DNA of 64,000 bases from SHVZ01 sp041906305 (GTDB lineage Bacteria; Pseudomonadota; Alphaproteobacteria; SHVZ01). The stretch covers positions 496,001 through 560,000 of the forward strand of contig JAYRJL010000002.1 of the NCBI GenBank assembly GCA_041906305.1, read 5' to 3'. The notes below the pieces were generated by a model. That model saw nothing but the letters and a program-made list of their open reading frames with translations, had not been told where the DNA came from and ran no database searches. This document shows positions 35,352 through 44,435 of this stretch, one piece after another (the stretch's first letter is position 1; each line of letters starts with the position of its first letter). Made by a program: the position numbers and the translations under genes.

Positions 35352-35380
35352 TTGACGGCCCTTCCCCCGTCCACAAGAAT
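35352..35380 (+). promoter_or_regulatory. Candidate housekeeping promoter of iorAB
   Basis: TTGACG (35352-35357), 17 bases, AAGAAT (35375-35380), with the GTG start of iorA 36 bases downstream. Confidence 0.42.
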
Positions 35381-35415
35381 CCGCCGAGTCTCAACGCATC
35401 CCCGAGGATCCGCCG

Positions 35416-37572
35416 GTGGCCGAACGGTCGTTCAAGAAAGAGGCCGAGAAGCTGCGCCTCGGCGCCGGCGAGGAATTCCACGGGGAAGGCATTCTCGCGG
35501 TCACCAAGGCCCTGTTGCAGTCGGGCGTCGCCTATGTCGCCGGATATCAGGGTGCGCCGATCTCGCACCTGATGGACGTGCTGACCGACTCCGCAGATAT
35601 CCTGAAGGAGCTCGGGGTCCACTTCGAGCATTCGGCGTCGGAGGCGACCGCGGCCGCAACGCTCGCCGCGTCGGTCAACTACCCTCTCCGAGGCGCCGTC
35701 ACGTTCAAGTCCACCGTGGGGACCAACGTCGCCTCCGATGCGCTCGCCAACCTGGCCTCGGGCGGCGTCACCGGCGGCGCCGTGGTCATCGTCGGCGAGG
35801 ACTATGGTGAGGGCTCCAGCATCATGCAGGAGCGCAGCCACGCCTTCGCGATGAAGTCGCAGATCTGGCTGATGGACCCGCGCCCGAACCTGCCCTCGAT
35901 CGTGAAGGCGGTCGAGGACAGCTTCGATCTGTCGGAAGCGAGCAAGACGCCGGTGATGCTGGAGCTCCGTATCCGCGCCTGTCATGTCCATGGCCGCTTC
36001 ACCGCCAAGGAGAATGTCCGGCCGACCTTCACCTTGAAGCAGGCGATGGAGAATCCGGTCCGCGACACCAGCCGCATCGTGCTGCCGCCGGCTTCATATC
36101 TTCACGAGAAGGAGAAGATCGAGAGCCGCTGGCCGGCTGCGGTGAAGTTCATCCAGGAGCGCAAGCTCAACGAGTTCTTCGGCGAAGGTACCGCCGACAT
36201 CGGCATCATCCTGCAGGGCGGGATGTACAACACGGTCGCGCGAGCGCTCGAGATCCTGGGTCTCGCCGACGCCTATGGCGAAAGCCGCATCCCGCTCTAC
36301 GTCATGAACGTCACCTATCCGCTGGTCGACGACGAGATCAGGCACTTTTGCGCCGGCAAGCGCGCGGTGCTCATGGTCGAGGAGGGCCAGCCGGACTTCA
36401 TCGAGCAGGCGCTCCACGCGATCCTCAGGAAGGCCGACCTGCAGACAAAGGTCCATGGGAAGGACGTGCTGCCGAAAGGCGGCGAATACACCGGCGACGT
36501 CGTGCTGCGCGGCGTGAGGCGCTTCCTCGAGCAGACCGCGCCGAACCTGCTGCCCGCCGTCGTGCCCCAGATCGCCGCCGAGCCCGGCCAGCCGAAGGCG
36601 CCGGCGATCGCCGCCGCCGAGAGTCAGGTCCATCCGCGCCCGCCGTCTTTCTGTACCGGCTGCCCCGAGCGCCCGATCTTCACCGCAATGAAGCTGGTCG
36701 AGCGCGAGCTGGGGCCGCATCACGTCAGCTGCGACATCGGCTGCCATCTCTTTTCGATCCTGCCGCCATTCAACATCGGCGCCTCGACCATGGGCTACGG
36801 CCTCGGATGGGCCGGTGCTGCCGCACTGAACGCAGAGGACGCCACCAAGCGGACGATTAGCGTCATGGGCGATGGCGGCTTCTGGCACAACGGACTCGCC
36901 AGCGGCGTCGGAAATGCCGTCTTCAATCAGACCGACAACGTGCTGGTGATCGTCGACAACAACTACACCGCAGCGACTGGCGGCCAGGACATCATGTCCT
37001 CGAAAGCCGAGAACACCCTGCGGAAGACCCAGAACTCGATCGAGAACGCCGTGCGCGGCGTCGGCGTCACCTGGGTTAAGGCGATCACCAACACCTACAG
37101 CATCGCCCGCATGCGCGACGTGCTGAAGGAGGCGCTGACCACCGAGGTCAAGGGACCGAAGGTGATCATCGCCCAGAGCGAGTGCATGCTGAACAAGCAG
37201 CGGCGCGTGCGCCCGCTTCTGCGCGATGCGATCAAGAAGGGCCAGCGCGTGGTGCGCGAACGCTTCGGCGTCGATCATGACACCTGCACCGGCGACCATT
37301 CCTGCATCCGGCTCTCCGGGTGTCCGTCGCTGTCGGTGAAGACAAATCCCGATCCGCTGCGGAAGGACCCGGTCGCGACCGTGCTCGACTCCTGCGTCGG
37401 CTGCGGCCTCTGCGGCGAGGTGAGCCACGCAGCCGTCCTCTGCCCGTCCTTCTATCGCGCCGACATCATCAGCAATCCCACCTGGTGGGACCGGATAGTT
37501 GCCGGCATGCGGCGCAAGGTGATCGGCTTCCTCCAGGACCGGATCGAGCGCCGGCTCGCCTCAGCCGCCTGA
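35416..37572 (+). CDS. iorA: Indolepyruvate ferredoxin oxidoreductase, alpha subunit
   Basis: The 718-residue protein has the pyruvate:ferredoxin-oxidoreductase-type N-terminal domain (AYVAGYQGAPISHLMD, about 35-190), a middle domain, the TPP-binding domain (MGDGGFWHNG with NNYTAATGG, about 480-560) with cysteines CTGCPERP and CDIGC, and a C-terminal ferredoxin-like part with cysteines in CTGDHSCIRLSGC and CVGCGLCGEVSH. It oxidatively decarboxylates aryl-pyruvates such as indolepyruvate to acyl-CoA, passing electrons to ferredoxin. Start is GTG at 35416. Its stop overlaps the iorB start by one base. It fits breakdown of aromatic amino acids together with the kynureninase gene further on. Confidence 0.93.
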   Translation: MAERSFKKEAEKLRLGAGEEFHGEGILAVTKALLQSGVAYVAGYQGAPISHLMDVLTDSADILKELGVHFEHSASEATAAATLAASVNYPLRGAVTFKSTVGTNVASDALANLASGGVTGGAVVIVGEDYGEGSSIMQERSHAFAMKSQIWLMDPRPNLPSIVKAVEDSFDLSEASKTPVMLELRIRACHVHGRFTAKENVRPTFTLKQAMENPVRDTSRIVLPPASYLHEKEKIESRWPAAVKFIQERKLNEFFGEGTADIGIILQGGMYNTVARALEILGLADAYGESRIPLYVMNVTYPLVDDEIRHFCAGKRAVLMVEEGQPDFIEQALHAILRKADLQTKVHGKDVLPKGGEYTGDVVLRGVRRFLEQTAPNLLPAVVPQIAAEPGQPKAPAIAAAESQVHPRPPSFCTGCPERPIFTAMKLVERELGPHHVSCDIGCHLFSILPPFNIGASTMGYGLGWAGAAALNAEDATKRTISVMGDGGFWHNGLASGVGNAVFNQTDNVLVIVDNNYTAATGGQDIMSSKAENTLRKTQNSIENAVRGVGVTWVKAITNTYSIARMRDVLKEALTTEVKGPKVIIAQSECMLNKQRRVRPLLRDAIKKGQRVVRERFGVDHDTCTGDHSCIRLSGCPSLSVKTNPDPLRKDPVATVLDSCVGCGLCGEVSHAAVLCPSFYRADIISNPTWWDRIVAGMRRKVIGFLQDRIERRLASAA

Positions 37573-39029
37573 TGGACACCCCAGCGCCGGCTCCGAAGGC
37601 GATCTCGGTCGCGATCCTGGCGATGGGCGGCGAAGGCGGCGGCGTGCTCGCCGACTGGCTGATCGACATGGCCGAGCAGGCCGGACTCTACGTCCAGGCG
37701 ACCTCCGTTCCCGGCGTCGCTCAGCGTACCGGCGCCACCATCTACTATGTCGAGATCTTTCCCGGCTCCGCCGCGCGCCAGCCAGTCCTGGCATTGATGC
37801 CGGTACCAGGAGACGTCGACGTGGTGATCGCCTCCGAGCTGATGGAAGCTGGTCGTGCGGTCCAGCGAGGTCTTGTCACACCGGCCCGTACCACGCTGAT
37901 CGCCTCGACCCACCGCGTCTACTCGATGACCGAGCGGACGGCGATGGCCGATGGCCGTGTCGATTCATCCAAGCTGCTCGACGGCGCCCGCGCGGCGGCG
38001 CAGCGGCTGCTGACGGCGAACTATGCCGAGATCGCCGAGAGATCAGGCAGCGTGATCAGCGCCGCGCTGTTCGGCGCGCTTGCCGCCTCCGGCCGCCTCC
38101 CCTTCCAGCGAGGCGACTTCGAGTCCGCCATCCGCCGAAGCGGTCTCGGCGTCGAGGCGAGCCTGAAGGCGTTCTCGAATGCGTTCGAGGCGGCGACCGC
38201 TGGCAACGTCATGACGCCTGCCGGAGCGATAGCGTCCACGCAGACGCTGCCACGGAGCCTCCTCCCGGCGGTCGCCTCCTTCTCGGCCGAAGCGCGCCCG
38301 ACGATCGAGCATGGCTGCGCGCGGCTTGTCGACTATCAGGACGGCGCCTACGCGCAGCTCTATCTCGACCGGCTGAAACGGTTCGTCGGCAGCGGCAAGC
38401 TGCTGACCGAGGTCGCGCGCCATCTGGCGCTCTGGATGTCCTACGAGGACATCGCCCGGGTTGCCGACCTCAAGATCCGCCGCAGCCGCTTCGCCCGTGT
38501 GAGCGAGGAGGTGCGCGCCAAGGAGGACCAGATCGTCCGCATCCGCGAGTACCTGCATCCGCGCCTGCAGGAAATTGCCGATGCGATGCCGGTCAATTTC
38601 GGGCGCTGGCTGCTGGATTCCTGGGGTGGGAAGCTGGTCGAACACCTGACTGCCCATGGACGCACGATCGAGACTACCTCGATCGGCGGCTTCCTGATGC
38701 TCTATCTCACCGCGGGCCTTCGCCGGCTCCGCCCGCGCTCGCTCCGCTATCAGGTCGAGCAGGCACGGATCGAGGTCTGGCTTGCCGAGATCCGCTCGGT
38801 CCGCGATCCGGATCTCGCGCTCGCGATCGCCGAGTGTCAGCAGCTGGTCAAAGGCTATGGCGATACCTATGCGCGCGGCTTCGCCAACTACGAGGCGGTG
38901 ATGGCAGCATTGCCGAGGATCGCGGGCAAACCAGATGCCGCCGAGCGGCTTTCGAAGCTGCGCCAGGCGGCGCTTGCCGACGACAGCGGCGCCAAGCTCA
39001 AGGCGGCGACGGCCGAGCTCGCACCCTAG
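37572..39029 (+). CDS. iorB: Indolepyruvate oxidoreductase, beta subunit (long form with DUF6537)
   Basis: The 485-residue protein begins with the gamma-type oxidoreductase domain (AILAMGGEGGGVLADWLIDMAE, about 13-190, with VPGVAQRTGATIYYVE) and continues into a C-terminal DUF6537-like region (about 210-460). Archaeal IorB is about 200 residues; the long form is usual in Proteobacteria. It is translationally coupled to iorA (TGATG). The stop overlaps the convergent SRPBCC gene by four bases. Confidence 0.9.
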   Translation: MDTPAPAPKAISVAILAMGGEGGGVLADWLIDMAEQAGLYVQATSVPGVAQRTGATIYYVEIFPGSAARQPVLALMPVPGDVDVVIASELMEAGRAVQRGLVTPARTTLIASTHRVYSMTERTAMADGRVDSSKLLDGARAAAQRLLTANYAEIAERSGSVISAALFGALAASGRLPFQRGDFESAIRRSGLGVEASLKAFSNAFEAATAGNVMTPAGAIASTQTLPRSLLPAVASFSAEARPTIEHGCARLVDYQDGAYAQLYLDRLKRFVGSGKLLTEVARHLALWMSYEDIARVADLKIRRSRFARVSEEVRAKEDQIVRIREYLHPRLQEIADAMPVNFGRWLLDSWGGKLVEHLTAHGRTIETTSIGGFLMLYLTAGLRRLRPRSLRYQVEQARIEVWLAEIRSVRDPDLALAIAECQQLVKGYGDTYARGFANYEAVMAALPRIAGKPDAAERLSKLRQAALADDSGAKLKAATAELAP

Positions 39030-39457
39030 GACGCTTCGATCAGGGACTTGATCAGGTAGACCTCGAACTCGTGCGAGGCGACGAGCCGCCCCCAGCGCTC
39101 GTCCGACATCCCTTTCACACGCCAGGCGATCATTGTCAGCACCGAGGTTCCCGGCGCGGCGCCGACCCGGTCTCCCGGCAGCACGCGCGCCATGATGCGC
39201 GGCGTCAGCGCGTCCCGATCTTTGCCGAGGTGATAGTCGATCGTGCCGCGGGCCTTGTCGCCATCGATCCGGACCCAGGTGACCGAGCCGTCGAAGATCG
39301 AGCTGCCCTCGACCAGACCACCTTCATGCAGCACGGTCTTCCAGGTTCCGAAGGACCAGCGGTCCATCGCCTTCAGGTCGGTCATGAAGGCGAAAGTGCG
39401 CTCGGCGGATGCCGCCACCTCGATCGACACCGCATGCGTGTTCGGATCGGGCACCAT
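39026..39457 (-). CDS. SRPBCC-superfamily (START-like) protein
   Basis: The 143-residue protein matches polyketide-cyclase/START-like folds: AVSIEVAASAERTFAFMTDLKAMDRWS at the N terminus, a series of beta strands (GSVTWVRIDGDKARGTIDYHL), and a long C-terminal helix (DERWGRLVASHEFEVYLIKSLIEAS). Such proteins bind hydrophobic ligands; the specific role is unknown. It ends the minus-strand run after the hydantoinase/oxoprolinase pair, with eight bases between, so may be in that operon. Confidence 0.75.
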   Translation of the reverse strand: MVPDPNTHAVSIEVAASAERTFAFMTDLKAMDRWSFGTWKTVLHEGGLVEGSSIFDGSVTWVRIDGDKARGTIDYHLGKDRDALTPRIMARVLPGDRVGAAPGTSVLTMIAWRVKGMSDERWGRLVASHEFEVYLIKSLIEAS

Positions 39458-39465
39458 CGTCTCCT

Positions 39466-41136
39466 TTAGTCCGAGAAACCGTAGTCGCGCTTCGCCGCTT
39501 CGCGAGTCACCAGGCCCGAAGCGATGTCCGCCTCGACCTTGGCCCGCGCACGCTTCCTGGGGTCACCAAGGCCGCCGCCGCCGGGAAGCTCGACCACGAG
39601 CCTGTCGCCAGCGGGTACCATGTGCGTCGCCTTGGTCGCCAAGGCCTGGCCCGAGCCCAGCTTCGCCGAGCCCTTGCGGCCGTCGGAGCCGCCGTCGCGA
39701 CCGCGCGGCGGGAACCGCATGCGGTCGAAGGTCGCCGCCGAGATCGTGAACGGCGCCTCCTCGCTGTTGGCGATCTCGATCACCTGGCCGAGACCGCCGC
39801 GATGCGTGCCTGGCCCACCTGAGTCCGGCAGATACTCCTTCCGCCAGAATACCAGCGGGCTCTGGTCCTCGGTGATCTCGACCGGGATGGTGCCGACCCC
39901 GCTCGGAAACGCCGTGGTCGAGAGCCCGTCCTTGCCCGGGCGGGCGCCGACGCCGCCGAGGCCGACATTCATCACGTTGAAGCGGGCGGCATTCGCGACC
40001 TTGGCATCGCCGGTGCGGCCATGGGCGCTGCCCATCGCCAGCACCCAGATGCTTCCGGCGCTTTCCGCCGGCACCGAGTCCGGTAGCGCCTGGGCCAGGC
40101 AGCCGAAGGCAATGTCGGGCAGCATCTGGCCGACGACGTGGCGCGCCGGCACCGGCGCCGGGCGCTGCGGGTCGACGATCGAGCCGGCCTCGGCCAGCAC
40201 CGTGAAAGGCTCCAGCGAGCCCGCGTTGTTAGGGACCGCCGGCGCGATCGCGCATTTGAGGCCGAACACCGTATAGGCGTCGGTGTAGCACTTGGGCGAA
40301 TTGATGCCGAAGATCGAGGCCGGCGAGCTGCCGGCATAGTCGACCGTGATCTCGCCGTCGCCGACGCGCATCTCGGCCTTGAGCAGGATCGGCGCGTCGT
40401 AGCCGTCGAGGTTCATCTCGACCCGATAGCGGCCGTCCGGCACACGCGCGATCGCCTCGCGGGTCGCGACGCGCGAATTTTCGATGATATGGACCGCAAG
40501 CGCCTCGATCGAGGCGAGATCGAACTCCGCCATCATGCCGACCAGCCGGTCGACACCGACATCGTTGCAGCTGACGAGAGAGAGGATGTCACCGCGGACC
40601 TCGACCGGGTTCCGGCTGTTGGCGGTGACGATAGCCAGCACGTCTTCGTTGAGGCCGGCCTTCGAGCGGAGCCGGAGATGCGGGATCAGCGTGCCTTCCT
40701 CGAACACCGACCGGGCATCGGCCGAGAAACCGATGCCGCCGACATCAACCATGTGGCAGGTCGAGGCGAACAGCGCGACCGCCCTGTCGCCGATGAAGGC
40801 CGGCGTTACGACGACGAAGTCGAACAGGTGTCCGGTGCCGAGCCACGGGTCGTTGGTGACGAAGACGTCTCCCGGCTTCATCGTCGCGACCGGGAAGTGC
40901 CGCATGAAGTGACCGACGGCCGCAGCCATCGTGTTGACGTGGCCCGGCGTGCCGGTCACCGCTTGCGCCAGCATGCGTCCGTCAAGGTCGTAGACGCCTG
41001 CGGAAAGGTCGCCGGCCTCGCGCGCGACATGTCCGAAGGCCGTGCGAAGCAGGGCTTGCGCCTGCTCCTCGACCACGGCGATCAGCCGGTTCCACATGAC
41101 CTGCATGCGGATGGCCTTCAGCGAATTATCCGGCAT
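39466..41136 (-). CDS. Hydantoinase B/oxoprolinase-family protein
   Basis: The 556-residue protein matches HyuB: EAGDLSAGVYDLDGRMLAQ, GTPGHVNTMAAAVGHFM, FVTNDPWLGTGHLFDFVVV, and the C-terminal GGGGLGDP. With HyuA it forms an ATP-dependent amidohydrolase opening 5-oxoproline, hydantoin, acetone or acetophenone rings or carboxylating ketones, depending on subtype. ATG 41136 overlaps the HyuA gene by 11 bases. The substrate is not evident from sequence. Confidence 0.9.
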   Translation of the reverse strand: MPDNSLKAIRMQVMWNRLIAVVEEQAQALLRTAFGHVAREAGDLSAGVYDLDGRMLAQAVTGTPGHVNTMAAAVGHFMRHFPVATMKPGDVFVTNDPWLGTGHLFDFVVVTPAFIGDRAVALFASTCHMVDVGGIGFSADARSVFEEGTLIPHLRLRSKAGLNEDVLAIVTANSRNPVEVRGDILSLVSCNDVGVDRLVGMMAEFDLASIEALAVHIIENSRVATREAIARVPDGRYRVEMNLDGYDAPILLKAEMRVGDGEITVDYAGSSPASIFGINSPKCYTDAYTVFGLKCAIAPAVPNNAGSLEPFTVLAEAGSIVDPQRPAPVPARHVVGQMLPDIAFGCLAQALPDSVPAESAGSIWVLAMGSAHGRTGDAKVANAARFNVMNVGLGGVGARPGKDGLSTTAFPSGVGTIPVEITEDQSPLVFWRKEYLPDSGGPGTHRGGLGQVIEIANSEEAPFTISAATFDRMRFPPRGRDGGSDGRKGSAKLGSGQALATKATHMVPAGDRLVVELPGGGGLGDPRKRARAKVEADIASGLVTREAAKRDYGFSD

Positions 41137-43213
41137 GGCGTGCCTCCATGACGATGTCGCCCCGCGCATTGACCGTCGCACCGAAGCTGGCCGGAACGAT
41201 CGTCGTCGTCTCGTCCTCGACGATGACCGCCGGCCCGTCGATGCCGACGCCGGGCTTGAGATCGGTGCGCGCATAGATCGGCATCTCGACCAACTCACCC
41301 TTTGCCGGCTCGTAGACCGGACGGCGGCCGATCGGCGCGGCAGATGCGCTGCGCTTTGCCACAGCTATCCTCGCCGGCGCCTCCTGGATCGTCGACACCG
41401 TCACTGACCAGGTCACGATCTCGACCGCCATGTCCGGCAGGTGCAGGCCATAGATCTGACGGTAGCGATCCTCGAACCGCTTCCGCAGGTCCGGGAGGTC
41501 GCTCGCTGCGAGTGGCCGGTTCGGCAGACTCATCGGCAGCTCGTGGCCTTGGCCGACATACCTGACGTCGACCAGGCGGGTCTCGGTCAGCGCCGCATTT
41601 CCCGCTCCAGCCGCGACCACCGCATGCGCCTCGTCGCGCAGCGACGCGATCAGGCGGTTGGCCTCACCGAGATCCGGCTGCGCCAGCGGCACGCGCCAGC
41701 TCCGCACCACCTCGTAAGCGATGGGTGCGCGCAGGAAGCCGATTGCCGAACCGACACCGGCGCCGACCGGGATCAGCACGCGGCCGATGCCGAGCTTCTC
41801 GGCAAGCCTGCCGGCGTGCAACGGCGCGCCGCCGCCGAAAGCGACCATCGTGTAGCGGTCGATCACCTTGCCGCGTTCGATCGCATGCACGCGGGCGGCG
41901 TTCGCCATGTTCTCCTCGACGATCTCGGAGACCCCTGCCGCTGGCCAATGATCGGAGAGGCTGAGCTTGGATCCGACATCGGTGCCGAGCGCGGCGCCGG
42001 CCTTATCCTTGTCGAGCGCGATGCGTCCGCCGGCGAAGCGCGCCGGGTCGATACGTCCGAGCGCGACATTCGCGTCGGTGACGGTGGGCGCCTTGCCGCC
42101 ACGGCCGTAGCAGGCGGGCCCCGGATCGGCGCCGGCACTGTCGGGGCCGACGGTGATCCGCTTCATCGCGTCCACCCGGGCGATAGAGCCGCCACCCGCA
42201 CCGATCTCGACCATCTCGACGACCGGGATGCGGACGGGAAGCCCGCTGCCCTTCATGTCGCGGTAGATGCGTGCGACCTCGAAGCGACGCGCCCTCTCAG
42301 GCTCGCCGTCGTCGAGCAGGCAGATCTTGGCGGTGGTTCCGCCCATGTCGAAGGCGAGCGTCGCCGGCAGGTCGCACTCCCGCGCGATCTGCCCGGCGAG
42401 GATGACCCCGCCGGCCGGGCCGGACTCGACCAGCCGGATCGGGAAACGCGTCGCGTGGTCGAGCGTCGTGAGACCGCCGCCCGACATCATCAGGAAAAGC
42501 GGCGCCTTGAGCCCGATCGTATCAAGCCGCGTGCGCAGCCTGTTGAGGTAGCCCGCCATCATCGGCCGCACATAGGCGTTGGCGCAGGTGGTGGAAAAGC
42601 GCTCGTACTCGCGAATCTCTGGGCAGACCTCGCTCGATATGCAGATCGTCGTGCCCGGCAGCAGCCTTGCCAGGACCTCGCGGGCACGGCGCTCATGCCC
42701 GGCATGGGCGTAGGCGTGGATGAATCCGATCGCGACCGCCTGGGCACCCGATGCCGCGATCGCATCGGCCGCGTGCTTCAGGTCGTCCTCGTGCAGCGGT
42801 TCCAGCACCGCGCCCTTGGCCGAGATCCGCTCACGGACCGGGAAACGCAGCGGCCGCGGCACCAACGGCTCGGGCTTGTCCATGTAGAAGTCGTACTGCT
42901 CGAACCGCTTCTCGTAGCCCATCTCCAGGATGTCGCGGAGGCCGGCCGTGGTAACGAAAGCGGTCTTCGCCCCCTTCCGCTCGATCAGCGCGTTGGTCGC
43001 GAGCGTGGTGCCGTGGATGAAAAGGCCGACGGACGACGGCTCCAGCCTCGCCATCCCGAGCACGACGCCGATGCCCTCGATCACGCCCTCCTCGGGCGCG
43101 GCCGGGGTCGTCAGGACCTTGGTGGTGAGCCGGCCGGAGGGTGTCTCCAGCACCACGTCGGTGAAGGTACCGCCGATGTCGACGGCGAGCCGGATACGGG
43201 CATCCTCAGCCAT
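41126..43213 (-). CDS. Hydantoinase A/oxoprolinase-family protein
   Basis: The 695-residue partner has the ASKHA-type phosphate loop RLAVDIGGTFTDVVLE at the N terminus, FIHGTTLATNALIERKG, SGPAGGVILAGQ, LAFDMGGTTAKICLL, and GGAPLHAGRLAEKLGI. This is the ATP-binding subunit. ATG 43213 begins the family N terminus; the frame extends to 43270 without support. It is divergent from the CDGSH-bicupin gene with 128 bases between. Import and use of cyclic amides is a reasonable inference with the nearby aminopeptidase and peptide-type importers. Confidence 0.9.
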   Translation of the reverse strand: MAEDARIRLAVDIGGTFTDVVLETPSGRLTTKVLTTPAAPEEGVIEGIGVVLGMARLEPSSVGLFIHGTTLATNALIERKGAKTAFVTTAGLRDILEMGYEKRFEQYDFYMDKPEPLVPRPLRFPVRERISAKGAVLEPLHEDDLKHAADAIAASGAQAVAIGFIHAYAHAGHERRAREVLARLLPGTTICISSEVCPEIREYERFSTTCANAYVRPMMAGYLNRLRTRLDTIGLKAPLFLMMSGGGLTTLDHATRFPIRLVESGPAGGVILAGQIARECDLPATLAFDMGGTTAKICLLDDGEPERARRFEVARIYRDMKGSGLPVRIPVVEMVEIGAGGGSIARVDAMKRITVGPDSAGADPGPACYGRGGKAPTVTDANVALGRIDPARFAGGRIALDKDKAGAALGTDVGSKLSLSDHWPAAGVSEIVEENMANAARVHAIERGKVIDRYTMVAFGGGAPLHAGRLAEKLGIGRVLIPVGAGVGSAIGFLRAPIAYEVVRSWRVPLAQPDLGEANRLIASLRDEAHAVVAAGAGNAALTETRLVDVRYVGQGHELPMSLPNRPLAASDLPDLRKRFEDRYRQIYGLHLPDMAVEIVTWSVTVSTIQEAPARIAVAKRSASAAPIGRRPVYEPAKGELVEMPIYARTDLKPGVGIDGPAVIVEDETTTIVPASFGATVNARGDIVMEARHAG

Positions 43214-43304
43214 GGGCTCTGGGAACCGTGAAGAAGGTGTCGGAAGAAGACATGCGAGGGATGAAGCCAAGAGAACAGGTTTCTTTCCTGCTTACAAGCG
43301 GCCG

Positions 43305-43325
43305 TTGGCCATGCACAATTGGCCA
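43305..43325. repeat. Paired TTGGCCA elements upstream of the CDGSH-cupin gene
   Basis: TTGGCCA occurs at 43305-43311 and 43319-43325, 14 bases apart, each with a palindromic TGGCCA core. A weak promoter (TTACAA at 43292, CACAAT at 43314) lies between and across them, so they could be an operator. Only short motifs support this. Confidence 0.3.
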
Positions 43326-43341
43326 GGAAAGGGGTACGGGG

Positions 43342-44406
43342 ATGGCCGGGGACGTAGACGTCGTCATCGCTCGGAAGAAGCCTTGCTATTTCGAACTCGT
43401 GGCTGGCCGCACCTACTACTGGTGCGCCTGCGGCCGCAGCCGGAAGCAGCCCTTCTGCGATGGCTCCCACAAGGGAACCGGCATCGAGCCGCTCGCCTAC
43501 AAGGCCACCCAGACCGAGGAAGTCCTGTTTTGCGCCTGCAAGCAGACCAGGACCCCGCCCTTCTGCGACGGCGCGCACAACAACCTCTCTGACGTCTACG
43601 ACCGCGACGACCCCAACAGCCCGTCCAACCGCGCGATCTCTCGGATCACCGCCGACGCGGACGGAAAGGCGCGGCTGAACGGCGGCTGCGCCGTCTGCAC
43701 GATTGAGCCCGACACGCTCGAACGCAACGGCGTCCTCGGCCATCGTCGCGTCATCGGAGCGGAGGACGGTGCTCTGCATCAGTCGCTTTTCTATCTGGAG
43801 TGCTCACGCGGTACCTCGCCGGTCATGGGGTTCGGCGACCGGCACGTTGTCCTCTTCGTCTCCGCCGGCATCGGCCGGATCATGATCTCCGGTCGACCGT
43901 TCGCCATCGATGCCAATGCTGGCGCCTATGTGCGCCCCGGAGAGACCTTCCGCCTGGAGAACGACAGCGACGTGCCGTTCAAGATTTTCGCCGCTGCATG
44001 CCCGCGCGCCGAGGCGATCGAGTGGCACGCTGCGATGATCTCAAACTTCGACGACAAGCTGCCGAAACGCGTGGTCGGGCTCGATCGCGACGCCCGCCAC
44101 ACCATGGGCGACCGCTTCTTCCAGATGCTGGTCGACAAGACCATCGGCTCGGACGTCGCCACCCAGTTCATCGGCGATATTCCGAAATCGAAGGCGATGC
44201 CGCATCGACACCTCTATGAGGAGTCGCTGATCATCCTGACCGGCGAAGGCTGCATGTGGACCGAAGAGAAGAAGGCATCGGTCAAGGCCGGCGACGTGAT
44301 CTTCCTGCCCCGCAAGCAGCTGCATTCGCTGGAGTGCACCGATCCAGGCGGCATGCTCGTCGTCGGCATGATCTATCCCGGCGACAATCCGTCGATAAAC
44401 TACTGA
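43342..44406 (+). CDS. Fusion of two CDGSH iron-sulphur domains with a bicupin
   Basis: The 354-residue protein starts with two CDGSH motifs, each with three Cys and one His: Cys28, Cys30, Cys39, His43 and Cys64, Cys66, Cys75, His79. Each should bind a [2Fe-2S] cluster. Two cupin domains follow. The first (about 150-240) lacks the metal-binding histidines (VLFVSAGIGRIMI); the second (about 265-350) has a full set, His288, His290, Glu294 (HRHLYEES) and His331. The redox centres and a metal-cupin in one chain suggest a self-supplied oxygenase or an iron/redox sensor, but the activity is unknown. ATG 43342 follows an AGGGG-type site; the upstream extension has no similarity. A binding-protein gene follows after 29 bases. 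Confidence 0.88.
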   Translation: MAGDVDVVIARKKPCYFELVAGRTYYWCACGRSRKQPFCDGSHKGTGIEPLAYKATQTEEVLFCACKQTRTPPFCDGAHNNLSDVYDRDDPNSPSNRAISRITADADGKARLNGGCAVCTIEPDTLERNGVLGHRRVIGAEDGALHQSLFYLECSRGTSPVMGFGDRHVVLFVSAGIGRIMISGRPFAIDANAGAYVRPGETFRLENDSDVPFKIFAAACPRAEAIEWHAAMISNFDDKLPKRVVGLDRDARHTMGDRFFQMLVDKTIGSDVATQFIGDIPKSKAMPHRHLYEESLIILTGEGCMWTEEKKASVKAGDVIFLPRKQLHSLECTDPGGMLVVGMIYPGDNPSINY

Positions 44407-44435
44407 CAAGGTTTCGACATAGGAGGGAGGACAGA

